This document shows positions 28,955-38,024 of a DNA stretch of 64,000 bases, in pieces. The position numbers and the translations under genes were made by a program. This stretch comes from Microbacterium sp. cf332. GTDB taxonomy: Bacteria; Actinomycetota; Actinomycetes; Actinomycetales; Microbacteriaceae. Numbering within the stretch: the first letter of the stretch is position 1; every line of letters begins with the position of its first letter. The notes beneath the pieces are model-generated. The model made no database searches and had not been told where the DNA came from. It saw nothing but the letters and a program-made list of their open reading frames with translations. The DNA is taken from contig NZ_FNKN01000003.1 in assembly GCF_900102175.1 (NCBI RefSeq), positions 124,414 through 188,413 on the forward strand, read 5' to 3'.

Positions 28955-29734
28955 TCAGCGGGGGAGGGCGGCGACGAAGTCGGCGAGGGCGGCGGTGACG
29001 TCGGCCCGCATGTCGTCGTCGGTGATCGTCGGGACGCCGTCGCCGGCTTGCGGGCCGTAGTCTCCGAACGAGGCGTGGCTCGCGCCGGGAATCTCGACGA
29101 AGACGGCGTCGGCCGGCAGCAGAGCGCGGTTGTCGTCGACCTTCTGCGGCGTGGTCAGGCCGTCCTCCGAGCCCGACAGGCTCAGCACCGGGTCGCCGGA
29201 GGCGGAGAGGTCTTCGGCGCAGTACGACGCGAACAGCACGAGGCCGTCGGCGTCCGCGGCGAGCTGGCAGGCGCGCACGCCGCCGAGCGAGTGACCACCG
29301 ACGAGCCAGGTCGACACCTCGGGGACGAGGTCCGTGAACGACGACAGCGGCCGCGGGTCGAAGAACGCGAGGTTCAGCCGGGGCCGCGTGATGACGACGG
29401 TCACGCTCTCGTCTGCGACCACATCGGCGAGGATCGCGGCATACGCCTCCGCCTGCACCTTCGCGCCGGGCACGAAGATGAGCCCGACCTCGGAGCCGCC
29501 GCTCGCGGGCGTCAGCACCACGCTGCCGTCGACCTCAGTCAGCACGACGCGGTCGTCGGCCCGGACCTCGTCGAGCGGGCCCTGCTCGGCGTCCATCACG
29601 CCGACCTGGCTCCACACCAGGATGCCGATGACGCCGGCGAGCAGGAGGCCGACCACCGTCAGCGCGACGATGACGAGCACACGACGGGCCCGCGACCGCG
29701 GACGCGGACCCGACGCGTGCGAGGGTTCCGTCAT
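28955..29734 (-). CDS. Membrane-anchored alpha/beta hydrolase
   Basis: 259 residues. One N-terminal membrane helix (about 19-43) after a basic stretch, then an alpha/beta-hydrolase domain facing outward with the nucleophile elbow [10 protein letters not shown] near residue 148 and a late histidine in [12 protein letters not shown]. Substrate unknown; lipase/esterase-like. The ATG at 29734 overlaps the mtlD stop by four bases, making it the last gene of the PTS operon although no metabolic link is evident. Confidence 0.82.
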   Translation of the reverse strand: MTEPSHASGPRPRSRARRVLVIVALTVVGLLLAGVIGILVWSQVGVMDAEQGPLDEVRADDRVVLTEVDGSVVLTPASGGSEVGLIFVPGAKVQAEAYAAILADVVADESVTVVITRPRLNLAFFDPRPLSSFTDLVPEVSTWLVGGHSLGGVRACQLAADADGLVLFASYCAEDLSASGDPVLSLSGSEDGLTTPQKVDDNRALLPADAVFVEIPGASHASFGDYGPQAGDGVPTITDDDMRADVTAALADFVAALPR

Positions 29735-30897
29735 CGCGCGTCGGCGCCGATCGCGGCCTGGCGCTGCGAGACGGCCGCCTCGACGAGCGCGAACAGCGGA
29801 TGGTCGTGCTCGAGTCCCGTCACGGACGCGGTGAAGGATGCCGCGTCCTCGGCGCGCAGCCGCTGCTGCAGCTCGACCGACTGGGGGTCGTCGGCGTCGT
29901 CGAAGGCGAGCGCGGCGCCGATCGCCGCGACGAGCGCGTCGACCGGGAGGCCTGCTTCGGCGGCCTCGGCGGCGGGGCCGACGAAGCGCTCGCGGCGCGA
30001 GAGCTTGCGGAGCGGCTGCCGTCCGACGCGACCGACCGTGTCGGGGAGCTCGGGGTTGGCGAAGCGGCGCAGGATGGTGGCCCGGTAATCGGCGAGCTCG
30101 CCCGTATCGAGGCCGTGCTTGTGCACGAGCAGGGCCGACGTCTCCTCGAGGGCTGCGGAGACGGCCGCGGCGATCTCGGGCACGGCGAGGGCCTCGGCGA
30201 CCGTCGGGGTGCCGGCCTGCGCGCCGAAGTACGCGGTCGTCGCGTGCCCGGTGTTCACGGTGAAGAGCTTGCGCTCGATGTACGGCTCGAGGTCGTCGAC
30301 GAAATGCGCCCCCGGGATGTTCGGCAGCGCGCCGCCGAACGGGCCCGACTCGATGGCCCACTCGTAGAACGGCTCGACCGTCACGTCGACGCCGGCACCC
30401 GCGGGCTGCGCGGGCACGATGCGGTCGACCGCGGTGTTCGCGAAGACGGCGCGGCCCGAGACGGTGTCCCAGTCGGCGCCGGCCTGCGCGCGGATCTCAT
30501 CGCGCAGCAGGTCGGTCGCGCCGATGGCGTTCTCGCACGCCATGACGGCGAGCGGAGCCGCCGCCGGATCGCGCTGCGTGAGCCCGGCGAGGATGTGCGG
30601 GGCGATGAACTTCAGCACCGTCGGGCCGACGGCGGTCGTGACGACATCGGCCGTCGCGACCGCTTGAGCGACCGCCTGCGGGTCGTTCGCGCTGTTGAGC
30701 GCGCGGAAGCCCGTGACGGTCTTGTCGACGCCGCCCTCGCCCACCTCGTGCACGGTGTACTCCGAGGCGGCGTTGATGGCGTCGACGAGGGGAGCGGCGA
30801 CGTCGGAGAAGACGAGATCGTAGCCGCCCTCGTTCAGGAGCAGCCCGACGAAGCCGCGCCCGATGTTGCCGGCGCCGAAGTGGACGGCGGTGCTCAC
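29731..30897 (-). CDS. mtlD: Mannitol-1-phosphate 5-dehydrogenase
   Basis: 388 residues, normal length. The NAD-binding [15 protein letters not shown] is at the N-terminus; a conserved lysine/asparagine region [12 protein letters not shown] sits mid-protein. Oxidises mannitol 1-phosphate from the PTS to fructose 6-phosphate. Overlaps the EIIA gene by four bases. Start is a GTG at 30897. Confidence 0.94.
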   Translation of the reverse strand: MSTAVHFGAGNIGRGFVGLLLNEGGYDLVFSDVAAPLVDAINAASEYTVHEVGEGGVDKTVTGFRALNSANDPQAVAQAVATADVVTTAVGPTVLKFIAPHILAGLTQRDPAAAPLAVMACENAIGATDLLRDEIRAQAGADWDTVSGRAVFANTAVDRIVPAQPAGAGVDVTVEPFYEWAIESGPFGGALPNIPGAHFVDDLEPYIERKLFTVNTGHATTAYFGAQAGTPTVAEALAVPEIAAAVSAALEETSALLVHKHGLDTGELADYRATILRRFANPELPDTVGRVGRQPLRKLSRRERFVGPAAEAAEAGLPVDALVAAIGAALAFDDADDPQSVELQQRLRAEDAASFTASVTGLEHDHPLFALVEAAVSQRQAAIGADAR

Positions 30898-31331
30898 TGG
30901 TTCACCGACGAGAGCAGAGCGTAGAGCTCCTCGGGGGTCTGGGCCGCCTTCAGCCGTGCGACGTCGTCGTCCTCGGAGAAGAGCAGGGCGATCTGCGACA
31001 GGATGTCGAGGTGCTCGTCGCCCTTGCCGGCGATGCCGACGACGAACGTGACGGGCTCTCCGCCCCAGTCGACGCCGCCGTCGTAACGGACGAAGGAGAG
31101 CGCCGAGTCGAGGATCGCGTCCTTGGTCTCGTTCGTGCCGTGGGGGATCGCGAGCTCGTTGCCCATGTAGGTCGACACGGTCTGCTCGCGCTGCTGCATG
31201 GCGTCGAAGTAGGCCGAGGTCACGGCGCCGGCGGACTCGAGCAGGTCAGCCGCCTCCTTCATCGCCTCCTCGCGGGTGACGCTTCCCGAGTGGATGCGGA
31301 TCTGACCGATGTTCAGGACCTCACGTGCCAT
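30894..31331 (-). CDS. mtlF: PTS mannitol-type EIIA component
   Basis: 145 residues, a free-standing EIIA of the fructose/mannitol family. The phospho-acceptor histidine lies in [15 protein letters not shown] near residue 66. It passes phosphate from HPr to the IIB domain of MtlA. Separated from mtlA by 86 bases that hold a strong hairpin (31370-31400), and preceded by an AAGGAGACA ribosome binding site. Confidence 0.92.
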   Translation of the reverse strand: MAREVLNIGQIRIHSGSVTREEAMKEAADLLESAGAVTSAYFDAMQQREQTVSTYMGNELAIPHGTNETKDAILDSALSFVRYDGGVDWGGEPVTFVVGIAGKGDEHLDILSQIALLFSEDDDVARLKAAQTPEELYALLSSVNQ

Positions 31332-31369
31332 GTCTGTCTCCTTCGAGTGGTGTTGCTGGGGGATGACGC

Positions 31370-31400
31370 GGGGCCGAGGCGGATGGACCGCCCCGGCCCC
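31370..31400 (-). promoter_or_regulatory. Hairpin between mtlA and mtlF
   Basis: GGGGCCG/CGGCCCC and GGCGG/CCGCC stack with one mismatch around a 5-base loop, 17 bases after the mtlA stop. Likely a partial terminator or an mRNA-stability element that sets the ratio of membrane EIICB to downstream EIIA and MtlD. Confidence 0.55.
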
Positions 31401-31417
31401 GGGTCTGGGTTTCGAGC

Positions 31418-33001
31418 CTACGCGTCGGCGCTGTGCTGCTTGCGGACCATCTCCACGACCTCGTCGTACTTCGGCGAGTTCATGAAGTTGTCCACCGACA
31501 CGTGCAGAGCGTCGGGGTTCTGCGCCTTCGCCCGATCGGTCAGCTGCTGCTGCGTGATGACCAGGTCGGCGGTGCCGTCGAGGTTCGCGATGGCCTTGTT
31601 GACGACGGTGACGTCCTCGATGCCGGCCTTCTTGATCTTGTTGCGGAGCACGCTCGCACCCATGGCCGACGAGCCCATGCCCGCGTCGCAGGCGAAGACG
31701 ATCGACTGGATGGGCTTGGTCGCCGTGGCGGTGCTGGTGCCCGCCTCGGCTGCGCCGGTGCCGGCGGCCGCGACGCCCGAGGCGCGCAGACCCGAGAGCG
31801 CCTCGGAGCTTTTGCCCTTGTTCGCCTCGGTGCGGGCGATCGCGTCCGCGAAGTTGCCCTCGCCGGCCTGCTCGCGAGCAAGGTCGCGCTTGCGGCTGGC
31901 GAGGAGGATCGCTGCCGAGACCGCGAAGGTGACGCCCGCCGAGATGACGACCGAGAGGATGACGCCGAGGTGGCTGCCCGGTGCGGTCTGGATGAGCACC
32001 GCGAAGATCGATCCCGGCGAGGCCGCCGCGACGAGGCCCGACTGGAAGATGGCGTTGGTCGCCACACCACTCGCACCACCGGCGATGAGCGCCACGATGA
32101 GGAAGGGCTTCGCCAGCACGTACGGGAAGTACACCTCGTGGATGCCGCCGAAGAACTGGATGATGAACGCACCCGGGGCGGTGCCGCGGGCGATGCCGAC
32201 ACCGAAGACGGCGATCGCGAGCAGCAGGCCGGCGCCGGGGCCGGGGTTCGCCTCGACGAGGAAGAGCAGGCTCTTGCCGGTCTCGAGCGACTCCTGGGTG
32301 CCCAGCGGCGTGAAGACGCCGTGGTTGATGGCGTTGTTGAGGAACAGCACCTTGGCGGGCTCGACGATGATGCTGGCGAGCGGGATCAGGCCGTTGTCGA
32401 CGAGGAAGCCGACCGCACCACCGAGGACGTCGGTGATGAACTTCATGATCGGCGCCAGCCAGAAGAACGCGGCGAGGGCGGCGAAGAACGCCACGAATCC
32501 GGCGCTGAAGTTGTCGACGAGCATCTCGAAGCCGGCGCGGACCTTGCCCGCCCACAGCTTCTCGACCCACTTGAGCGCGAGCGCCGTCAGGGGGCCGGCG
32601 ACCATGGCGCCGAGGAACATGATGGTGCCCGATGCGCCGACGATGACACCCATCGCGGCGACCGCGCCGACGACGCCGCCGCGCACGCCGAAGACCATGC
32701 GGCCACCGGTGTAGGCGATCAGGGTCGGGAGCAGGTAGGTGATGATCGGGCCGACGAGGCCGGTCCATTCGGTGCCGTCCGGGGTGACCCCGCCGCCGAG
32801 CATGCGGGAATCAGCCCACTGCCAGGCTCCGATGGGGCCGTCCTGTCCGACCCAGCCGGTGTCGATGAAGAGGGCGGTGATCAGACCCCACGCGATGAAT
32901 GCCGCGATGTTGGGCATGACCATGCCCGAGAGGAAGGTGCCGAACCGCTGCACGCGGACCCGGACCCCACCTCCCGATGGTGACGTAGACGTCGTTGTCA
33001 T
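31418..33001 (-). CDS. mtlA: PTS mannitol-specific EIICB
   Basis: 527 residues. IIC membrane domain to about residue 375 with the family motif GGIHEV at 285-290; a flexible Ala/Gly/Thr linker at about 395-428; then a IIB domain with the phospho-cysteine C438 in VFACDAGMGSSAMGAS. Lacks a fused IIA, which is supplied by mtlF. Imports mannitol as mannitol 1-phosphate. The ATG at 33001 has an AGGAGAA ribosome binding site; upstream in-frame codons belong to the ptsI gap. Confidence 0.94.
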   Translation of the reverse strand: MTTTSTSPSGGGVRVRVQRFGTFLSGMVMPNIAAFIAWGLITALFIDTGWVGQDGPIGAWQWADSRMLGGGVTPDGTEWTGLVGPIITYLLPTLIAYTGGRMVFGVRGGVVGAVAAMGVIVGASGTIMFLGAMVAGPLTALALKWVEKLWAGKVRAGFEMLVDNFSAGFVAFFAALAAFFWLAPIMKFITDVLGGAVGFLVDNGLIPLASIIVEPAKVLFLNNAINHGVFTPLGTQESLETGKSLLFLVEANPGPGAGLLLAIAVFGVGIARGTAPGAFIIQFFGGIHEVYFPYVLAKPFLIVALIAGGASGVATNAIFQSGLVAAASPGSIFAVLIQTAPGSHLGVILSVVISAGVTFAVSAAILLASRKRDLAREQAGEGNFADAIARTEANKGKSSEALSGLRASGVAAAGTGAAEAGTSTATATKPIQSIVFACDAGMGSSAMGASVLRNKIKKAGIEDVTVVNKAIANLDGTADLVITQQQLTDRAKAQNPDALHVSVDNFMNSPKYDEVVEMVRKQHSADA

Positions 33002-33044
33002 TTCTGGTTCTCCTTCTGGTGCGGTGCGTTCTGCTGGAGCAGGT

Positions 33045-34700
33045 TCAGATGCCGGCGGCCTTCTGGGCCTCGGCACGTGCCGAGGCCGCGTCCGTCGCGG
33101 TCAGGGCGGCCTCGGCGATGCGGCGCGCGTCGTCGAGGGTGTGGTGGAGCAGGGTGGCGCGGACGTCGGCGAGCGCGGTGGGCGCCATCGACAGGCTCGT
33201 GGCGCCGAGGCCCACGAGCACGACGGCCAGCAGCGGGTCAGCGGCGGCCTCGCCGCAGATGCCCACGGGCTTGCCGTTGGCCTGGCCCGCCTTGCCGGTC
33301 TCGTGGATGAGACGCAGCACCGCGGGGTGCCAGGGGTCCTGGAACGACGACACCGAGCCGAGCAGGCGGTCGGCGGCGAGGGTGTACTGGGTGAGGTCGT
33401 TGGTGCCGATCGAGGCGAAGTCGGCGATCTTCAGCACGTGGTCGGCGAGCAGTGCCGACGACGGCACCTCGACCATGACACCGGCCGTCTTGATGCCGTA
33501 CTCCCGGGCGATCTCGACGAAGTACTCGGTCTCCTCGACGGTCGAGACCATGGGCGCCATGACCCACAGGTCGGCGTCGGTAGCAGCATCCGCCTCGGCG
33601 AGGGCGGTCAGCTGCTCGCGCAGGATGTCCTCGCTCGCGCGGAGGGCGCGGAGACCGCGCAGACCGAGAGCGGGGTTCTCCTCGTGCGCGTCGTTGAGGA
33701 ACGCGAGCGGCTTGTCGGCGCCGGCGTCGAGAGCGCGGACGACGACCTTCTGGCCGGGGAACGCCTGCAGGAGCTTCGTGTACGACTCGCGCTGCTGGGC
33801 GACCGTGGGCGCCTGCGACGAGCTGAGGAAGAGGAACTCGGTGCGGAACAGGCCCACGCCCTCGGCGCCGAGCTCGACGGCCTGCGCGGCGCCCTCGGGC
33901 TTGCCGAGGTTCGCCAGCAGCGGCACCGCCGTGCCGTCCGCGAGAGCGCCGGGGGTGAGGGGGGCGGTCGCCGCCGACTTGCGCTCGTCGGCGCGGTTCT
34001 GCGCCTGGGCGAGCTCGTCCGCGCTCGGGTCGGTGGTGACGACGCCCTTGGCGGCGTCGACGATGACGGTCGTGCCGTCGGTGAGGTCGGCGGCCTCGGT
34101 CACGCCCACGACGGCGACGATCGACTTCTCCCGGGCGAGGATCGCCGTGTGCGAGGTGGGCCCGCCCTCGGAGGTGACGAGCGCGAGGACCATGTCGAGG
34201 TCGAGGAGCGCGGTGTCGGCGGGGGCGAGGTCCTTCGCGACGAGCACGAAGGGGTGGCCGGGCTCGGGGACGCCCGGGGCGGGGACGCCGCGGAGGTTCG
34301 CGATGACGCGCTGGGCGACGTCGTCGAGGTCGGCGGCACGCTCACCGAGATAACCGCCCATGGCGGAGAGCTGGTCGCGGAACGACGCGAAGGCATCGTG
34401 GACGGCGTACTCGCCGGTCTTGCCGGCCTGCAGGCGCGTGGCGACCTCGGCCTCGAGGCTCGGGTCCTCGGCCATCATGGCCTGTGCCTCGAGCACGTCG
34501 CGGGCGGCGCCGCCGGCCTGCGCGCCGCGCTGCTCGAGCTCGCGGGCGACCGCGGCGACGGCGTCCTTCACACGGGCCGTCTCCTCGTCGAGGGTGCGCT
34601 CGGACTTCTCGTCCTTCGGCGCGGGAAGCGGCTCCGCCATCCGTGCGACCGGTCCCTGCGCGACTCCCAGGCCGATGCCCACTCCGCGAAGCTCACTCAT
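33045..34700 (-). CDS. ptsI: PTS enzyme I (phosphoenolpyruvate-protein phosphotransferase)
   Basis: 551 residues. Phospho-histidine H184 in TSEGGPTSHTAILA; PEP-binding region with GVGLFRTEFLF, DFASIGTNDLTQYTLAADR and the cysteine of GICGEAAADP. It is the general energy-coupling protein of all PTS sugars, here embedded in a sugar-specific operon between HPr and mannitol EIICB. The ATG at 34700 is chosen by homology of the start (MSELRGVGIG). Confidence 0.95.
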   Translation of the reverse strand: MSELRGVGIGLGVAQGPVARMAEPLPAPKDEKSERTLDEETARVKDAVAAVARELEQRGAQAGGAARDVLEAQAMMAEDPSLEAEVATRLQAGKTGEYAVHDAFASFRDQLSAMGGYLGERAADLDDVAQRVIANLRGVPAPGVPEPGHPFVLVAKDLAPADTALLDLDMVLALVTSEGGPTSHTAILAREKSIVAVVGVTEAADLTDGTTVIVDAAKGVVTTDPSADELAQAQNRADERKSAATAPLTPGALADGTAVPLLANLGKPEGAAQAVELGAEGVGLFRTEFLFLSSSQAPTVAQQRESYTKLLQAFPGQKVVVRALDAGADKPLAFLNDAHEENPALGLRGLRALRASEDILREQLTALAEADAATDADLWVMAPMVSTVEETEYFVEIAREYGIKTAGVMVEVPSSALLADHVLKIADFASIGTNDLTQYTLAADRLLGSVSSFQDPWHPAVLRLIHETGKAGQANGKPVGICGEAAADPLLAVVLVGLGATSLSMAPTALADVRATLLHHTLDDARRIAEAALTATDAASARAEAQKAAGI

Positions 34701-34752
34701 TGCTCTCGATCTCCTTCGTATCGTCCGTGTTCGTATCGATGGTCGTTCATCG

Positions 34753-35025
34753 TCACTCGTCGTGGTCGGTGGCGAGCAGATCGGCGAGCTCGTCGAGGAC
34801 GTTCTCGGCGCTGTCGCCGTCGGCCGTGAGGGTGACGTAGTCGCCGTACTCGACGCCGAGTGCGATGACCCCCAGGATGCTCGCGGCGTTGACGGGCGAG
34901 CCCGACCCCTTCGCGATCGTGACATTCGCACCGGACTGCTTGACGGCCTGAGCGAACAGCTTGGCGGGACGGGCGTGGAGCCCGTTCGACGATCCGATGC
35001 GGACGGTACGCGATGCCTCGCTCAT
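34753..35025 (-). CDS. ptsH: PTS phosphocarrier protein HPr
   Basis: 90 residues. The active histidine is H17 in SSNGLHARPAKLF and the residue matching the regulatory serine of Firmicutes HPr is S49 in NAASILGV. The start overlaps the orphan IIB stop by four bases (ATGA). Acts with enzyme I encoded 52 bases downstream. Confidence 0.95.
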   Translation of the reverse strand: MSEASRTVRIGSSNGLHARPAKLFAQAVKQSGANVTIAKGSGSPVNAASILGVIALGVEYGDYVTLTADGDSAENVLDELADLLATDHDE

Positions 35026-35375
35026 GAGGATGTCCTCTCCGTTGAAGGGATGTCGGTGCTGGAACGTGGGGTGGTGGGAGCCGGGGCGGTGATCAGCGCG
35101 AGCGTCCGGCTGCCGTCGAGATCTCGGAAGATGTCGGCGGGCATCAGGATGACGCGCGTCCCGCGAGCGGCCGCGGCCTCGGTGATCCGGTCCAGCTTCG
35201 GGATGAGCTGGGGGCCGACGAGGACAATGTCCGCCGCGTCGAGATCGATCGGCAGTGACTGCTCGGTTCCGGCGGTGGCGGTGATGTCCAGGCCGCGCGC
35301 CTGCGCCGCATGGCGCACCCGCTGTGCGACGAAGGTACTCGACGCACCCGCGCCGCATACGACCAGGATCCTCAT
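35022..35375 (-). CDS. Orphan PTS IIB component of the lactose/cellobiose type
   Basis: 117 residues. Begins MRILVVCGAGASSTFVAQRV with the phospho-cysteine C8 of the lactose/chitobiose IIB fold, then DIVLVGPQLIPKLDRI. No IIC or IIA of that class is present. It heads the PTS operon directly before HPr, with GGAGGAGG upstream. It may be a partner of a distant IIC, or a signalling subunit acting on the PRD regulator; both are guesses. Confidence 0.82.
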   Translation of the reverse strand: MRILVVCGAGASSTFVAQRVRHAAQARGLDITATAGTEQSLPIDLDAADIVLVGPQLIPKLDRITEAAAARGTRVILMPADIFRDLDGSRTLALITAPAPTTPRSSTDIPSTERTSS

Positions 35376-35438
35376 CGACCCGCCTCCTCCTCTCCCCATT
35401 GTTGTGAGGACCCTGAGTGTCGGCAAGGCATTCCTGCT

Positions 35439-35456
35439 TCCGCAGGGGCGGAAGGC
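35439..35456. promoter_or_regulatory. Inverted repeat in the divergent PTS/regulator region
   Basis: CTTCCGC and GCGGAAG pair across AGGG in the 107-base gap between the IIB and regulator genes. It lies 15 bases upstream of the regulator -10 box, a fit place for an operator of the divergent PRD regulator. Confidence 0.4.
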
Positions 35457-35470
35457 GGGTCGGTCCGTGA

Positions 35471-35476
35471 TGGAAT
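35471..35476 (+). promoter_or_regulatory. -10 box TGGAAT, leaderless start of the PRD regulator gene
   Basis: TGGAAT ends six bases before the GTG at 35483. Confidence 0.4.
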
Positions 35477-35482
35477 GGGAGC

Positions 35483-37402
35483 GTGACCAGGAGCAGGCAG
35501 GATCGCGTCCTCGCGATCCTCGCGCGCGACGGCGACTGGGTCACGGCGGCCGAGCTCGCCGACGCCATCGGTGTCACCCCGCGATCGATCCGGAGCTATG
35601 TCACAGCGCTGAACGCCCGCGTTCCCGACGGGGTCGTCGTCGAGTCGGGTCCGCAGGGGTACCGGGTCGGGCCCGACAGCGGCTCGGCGGTGCACGTGGG
35701 CGACTCCGGGACGCCCCGTGACCGCCTGCACCGGCTGGTGCGCTCCCTGCTCGACTCGCCCGACGGCATCGACGTCTTCGAGACGGCCGATTCCTTCTTC
35801 GTCAGCCCGGCGACGATCGACGCGGACCTCGCCCGGGTGCGCGGCCTGCTCGGGGGCACCGAGCTCAGCCTCGAGCGGACGTCATCGCGGGCACGCCTGC
35901 GCGGCACCGAGATGGCTCAGCGGCGACTGCTGAGCCGACTCGCCCACGAAGAGACCGACGACGGCTCGTTCGACCTCGACAGCCTCCGGCGCACGCTCGG
36001 TGAGCAATCGGTGGGGGCCGTCGCCTTCGGGCCGTTCAAGACCGAGCTCGTCGACGCGCTCACCGAGCTGGGCTACTTCGTCAACGAGTTCGGCATCGGC
36101 GACGTCGTCATGCACATCGCCATCGCCGCCGATCGCATCACGCGCGGGCGCGCCCTCGACGTGGCCGAGACCGATGACGCCGCCTTCCGCGCCGAGGTCG
36201 GCGAGATCCTCGACCGTCTCACCCGGCGCCACCTCGGCGTCGTGCTCGGCTCGGGCGACCGCCAGCATCTCGCCGCCCTCGTGCTCACGCGCGTCGTCGC
36301 CCCCGGGGCCACCGAGCCGGCGGCCCTCGTCCGCGAGCGCATCGACCCGGATGTCGCCACCGCGGTGCGCGACGTCGTCCACCGCGCGGCGGCGGAGTTC
36401 CTCGTCGACATCGACCAGGAGGACTTCGTCCTGCGGTTGTCGCTGCACGTGCAGAACCTCAAGCATCGCGCGCGCGAGCAGGCGTGGTCGCGCAACCCGT
36501 TGACCCGGTCTCTCAAGACGACGTACCCGATGATCTTCGAGGTCGCCGTCTACATCGCCGACGCCCTGCGCGGGCTCCTCGGCATCCCGCTGCTCGACGA
36601 CGAGATCGCCTACATCGCGATGCACGTCGGTGGACGACTCGAGCGCAGCAGGCTGTCGGCGCAGGCTCTCACGGCGACGATCGTGTGTCCGGGCTACTAC
36701 GAGCTGCACGAGCTCCTGCGTTCGAGCGTCGACCGCTCGCTCGGGCAGTCGCTCGACGTGGTCGGCGTCGAGACGCGCGTCGACCCCGACTGGGCATCGA
36801 TCGACACCGACCTCATCCTCACCACGATCGCGCCGCCGGTGACGAGCGACCGGATCGTCCACATCCAGCCCTTCCTCACCGACGCCGACGTCGACCGCGT
36901 CCAGACCGCGGCCGCCCGAGTGCGGCGGGCGCGACGCCTGGCGCGGCTGCGCGCCGAGCTCGAGCGCTACTTCGACCCGTCGGCGTTCGTCCGCGGGCTC
37001 GACGGCACCGGGGGAGAGGACGACACGATCCGCCGGCTCGGATCGCTGCTGGTCGAGCAGGGCATCATCGACGACGAGTACATCGAGCGGACCATCGAGC
37101 GCGAGCGCCTCTCGTCGACGGCGTTCACCGATGCGCTCGCCGTCCCGCACGCCATCGGGATGACCGCCACGCGCACCGCCATCTCGCTCGGCATCGCCGA
37201 CCCCTCGATCGCGTGGGGCGACGGGCGCGTGCAGGTCGTGGCCATGGTCGCATTCTCCGAATCCGATCGTGCCGCGTTCCAGACCGTCTTCGAGCAGCTC
37301 GTCGAGGTCTTCAGCGAACGCGAGAGCGTGCAGCGCATCGTCCGGCGGGGGACGACCTTCGGCGCGTTCCTCGACGAGCTCGTCGCCGTCGTCGACGGCT
37401 GA
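35483..37402 (+). CDS. mtlR: PTS-controlled transcription regulator of the MtlR/BglG type
   Basis: 639 residues. An N-terminal DNA-binding helix-turn-helix (about 5-45, VTAAELADAIGVTPRSIRSYV is the core) is followed by two PTS regulation domains with phospho-site histidines such as H211, H322 and H381, a IIB-like domain with C402 (IVCPGYY) and a C-terminal EIIA-like domain with H556 (AVPHAIG). This matches DNA-binding MtlR/ManR activators rather than RNA antiterminators. It diverges from the PTS operon, its probable target. Confidence 0.85.
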   Translation: MTRSRQDRVLAILARDGDWVTAAELADAIGVTPRSIRSYVTALNARVPDGVVVESGPQGYRVGPDSGSAVHVGDSGTPRDRLHRLVRSLLDSPDGIDVFETADSFFVSPATIDADLARVRGLLGGTELSLERTSSRARLRGTEMAQRRLLSRLAHEETDDGSFDLDSLRRTLGEQSVGAVAFGPFKTELVDALTELGYFVNEFGIGDVVMHIAIAADRITRGRALDVAETDDAAFRAEVGEILDRLTRRHLGVVLGSGDRQHLAALVLTRVVAPGATEPAALVRERIDPDVATAVRDVVHRAAAEFLVDIDQEDFVLRLSLHVQNLKHRAREQAWSRNPLTRSLKTTYPMIFEVAVYIADALRGLLGIPLLDDEIAYIAMHVGGRLERSRLSAQALTATIVCPGYYELHELLRSSVDRSLGQSLDVVGVETRVDPDWASIDTDLILTTIAPPVTSDRIVHIQPFLTDADVDRVQTAAARVRRARRLARLRAELERYFDPSAFVRGLDGTGGEDDTIRRLGSLLVEQGIIDDEYIERTIERERLSSTAFTDALAVPHAIGMTATRTAISLGIADPSIAWGDGRVQVVAMVAFSESDRAAFQTVFEQLVEVFSERESVQRIVRRGTTFGAFLDELVAVVDG

Positions 37403-37419
37403 CGGTCCGCCGTCCCGAT

Positions 37420-37442
37420 CGCCGGCGACGCGTCAGCCGGCG
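37420..37442. terminator. Bidirectional hairpin between convergent genes
   Basis: CGCCGGC and GCCGGCG pair across nine bases in the 30-base gap between the regulator stop (37402) and the acetyltransferase stop (37433-37435), overlapping the latter. It can serve both strands. Confidence 0.5.
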
Positions 37443-38002
37443 AGTCGCGCGTCGAGACCGAGCCGCACGGCGGGCCACTCGTGGGGGAGGATCGAGTACA
37501 CGACGGTGTCGCGGAGGGTGCCGTTCGGCCCGATCCGGTGGTTGCGGAGCACGCCGTCCTGCTTGGCCCCGAGGCGCTCGATCGCCGCCCGGGACTGCCG
37601 GTTGTGCCATGACGTGCGGAACTCGACGGCGATCACCTCGCAGGCCTCGAACGCGTGACCGAGCAGCAGGCGCTTGGCCGCGGTGTTCACCGCCGTCCGC
37701 TGCACGGCGGGCGAGAGCCAGGTGTGTCCGATCTCGACGCGACGGTGCGGCTGGTCGATGTTGCAGAACGTGGTCATCCCCACGGCTGCGCCGTCGCGGA
37801 CGACGGCGAACGGGTTCATGTGCCCCGCGTCGCGCCAGGCGAGCCGTTGTGCGATGTCGTCGGGCACGGACGCCGGGACCGAGGTGTACCAGGCGTACTC
37901 GAGTCCGGCGGTCGCGCGGGCGAGGTCGTCGGCGTGGTCGGTCGAGAGCGGCACGAGGCGGACGTGGTCGTCCGCCAGCTCGATCGGATCGGTCAGCAGC
38001 AT
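37433..38002 (-). CDS. GNAT-family N-acetyltransferase
   Basis: 189 residues with the RimJ/RimL-type layout: a conserved opening (DHVRLVPLSTDHADDLARA), GHTWLSPAVQRTAVNTAAKRLLLG for acetyl-CoA binding and VIAVEFRTSWHNRQSRAAIERLG. The substrate is unknown. It lies 22 bases behind the phosphomutase gene on the same strand and may be co-transcribed. Confidence 0.83.
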   Translation of the reverse strand: MLLTDPIELADDHVRLVPLSTDHADDLARATAGLEYAWYTSVPASVPDDIAQRLAWRDAGHMNPFAVVRDGAAVGMTTFCNIDQPHRRVEIGHTWLSPAVQRTAVNTAAKRLLLGHAFEACEVIAVEFRTSWHNRQSRAAIERLGAKQDGVLRNHRIGPNGTLRDTVVYSILPHEWPAVRLGLDARLAG

Positions 38003-38024
38003 GTCCGAGGCTCAGCCGTGCCGG

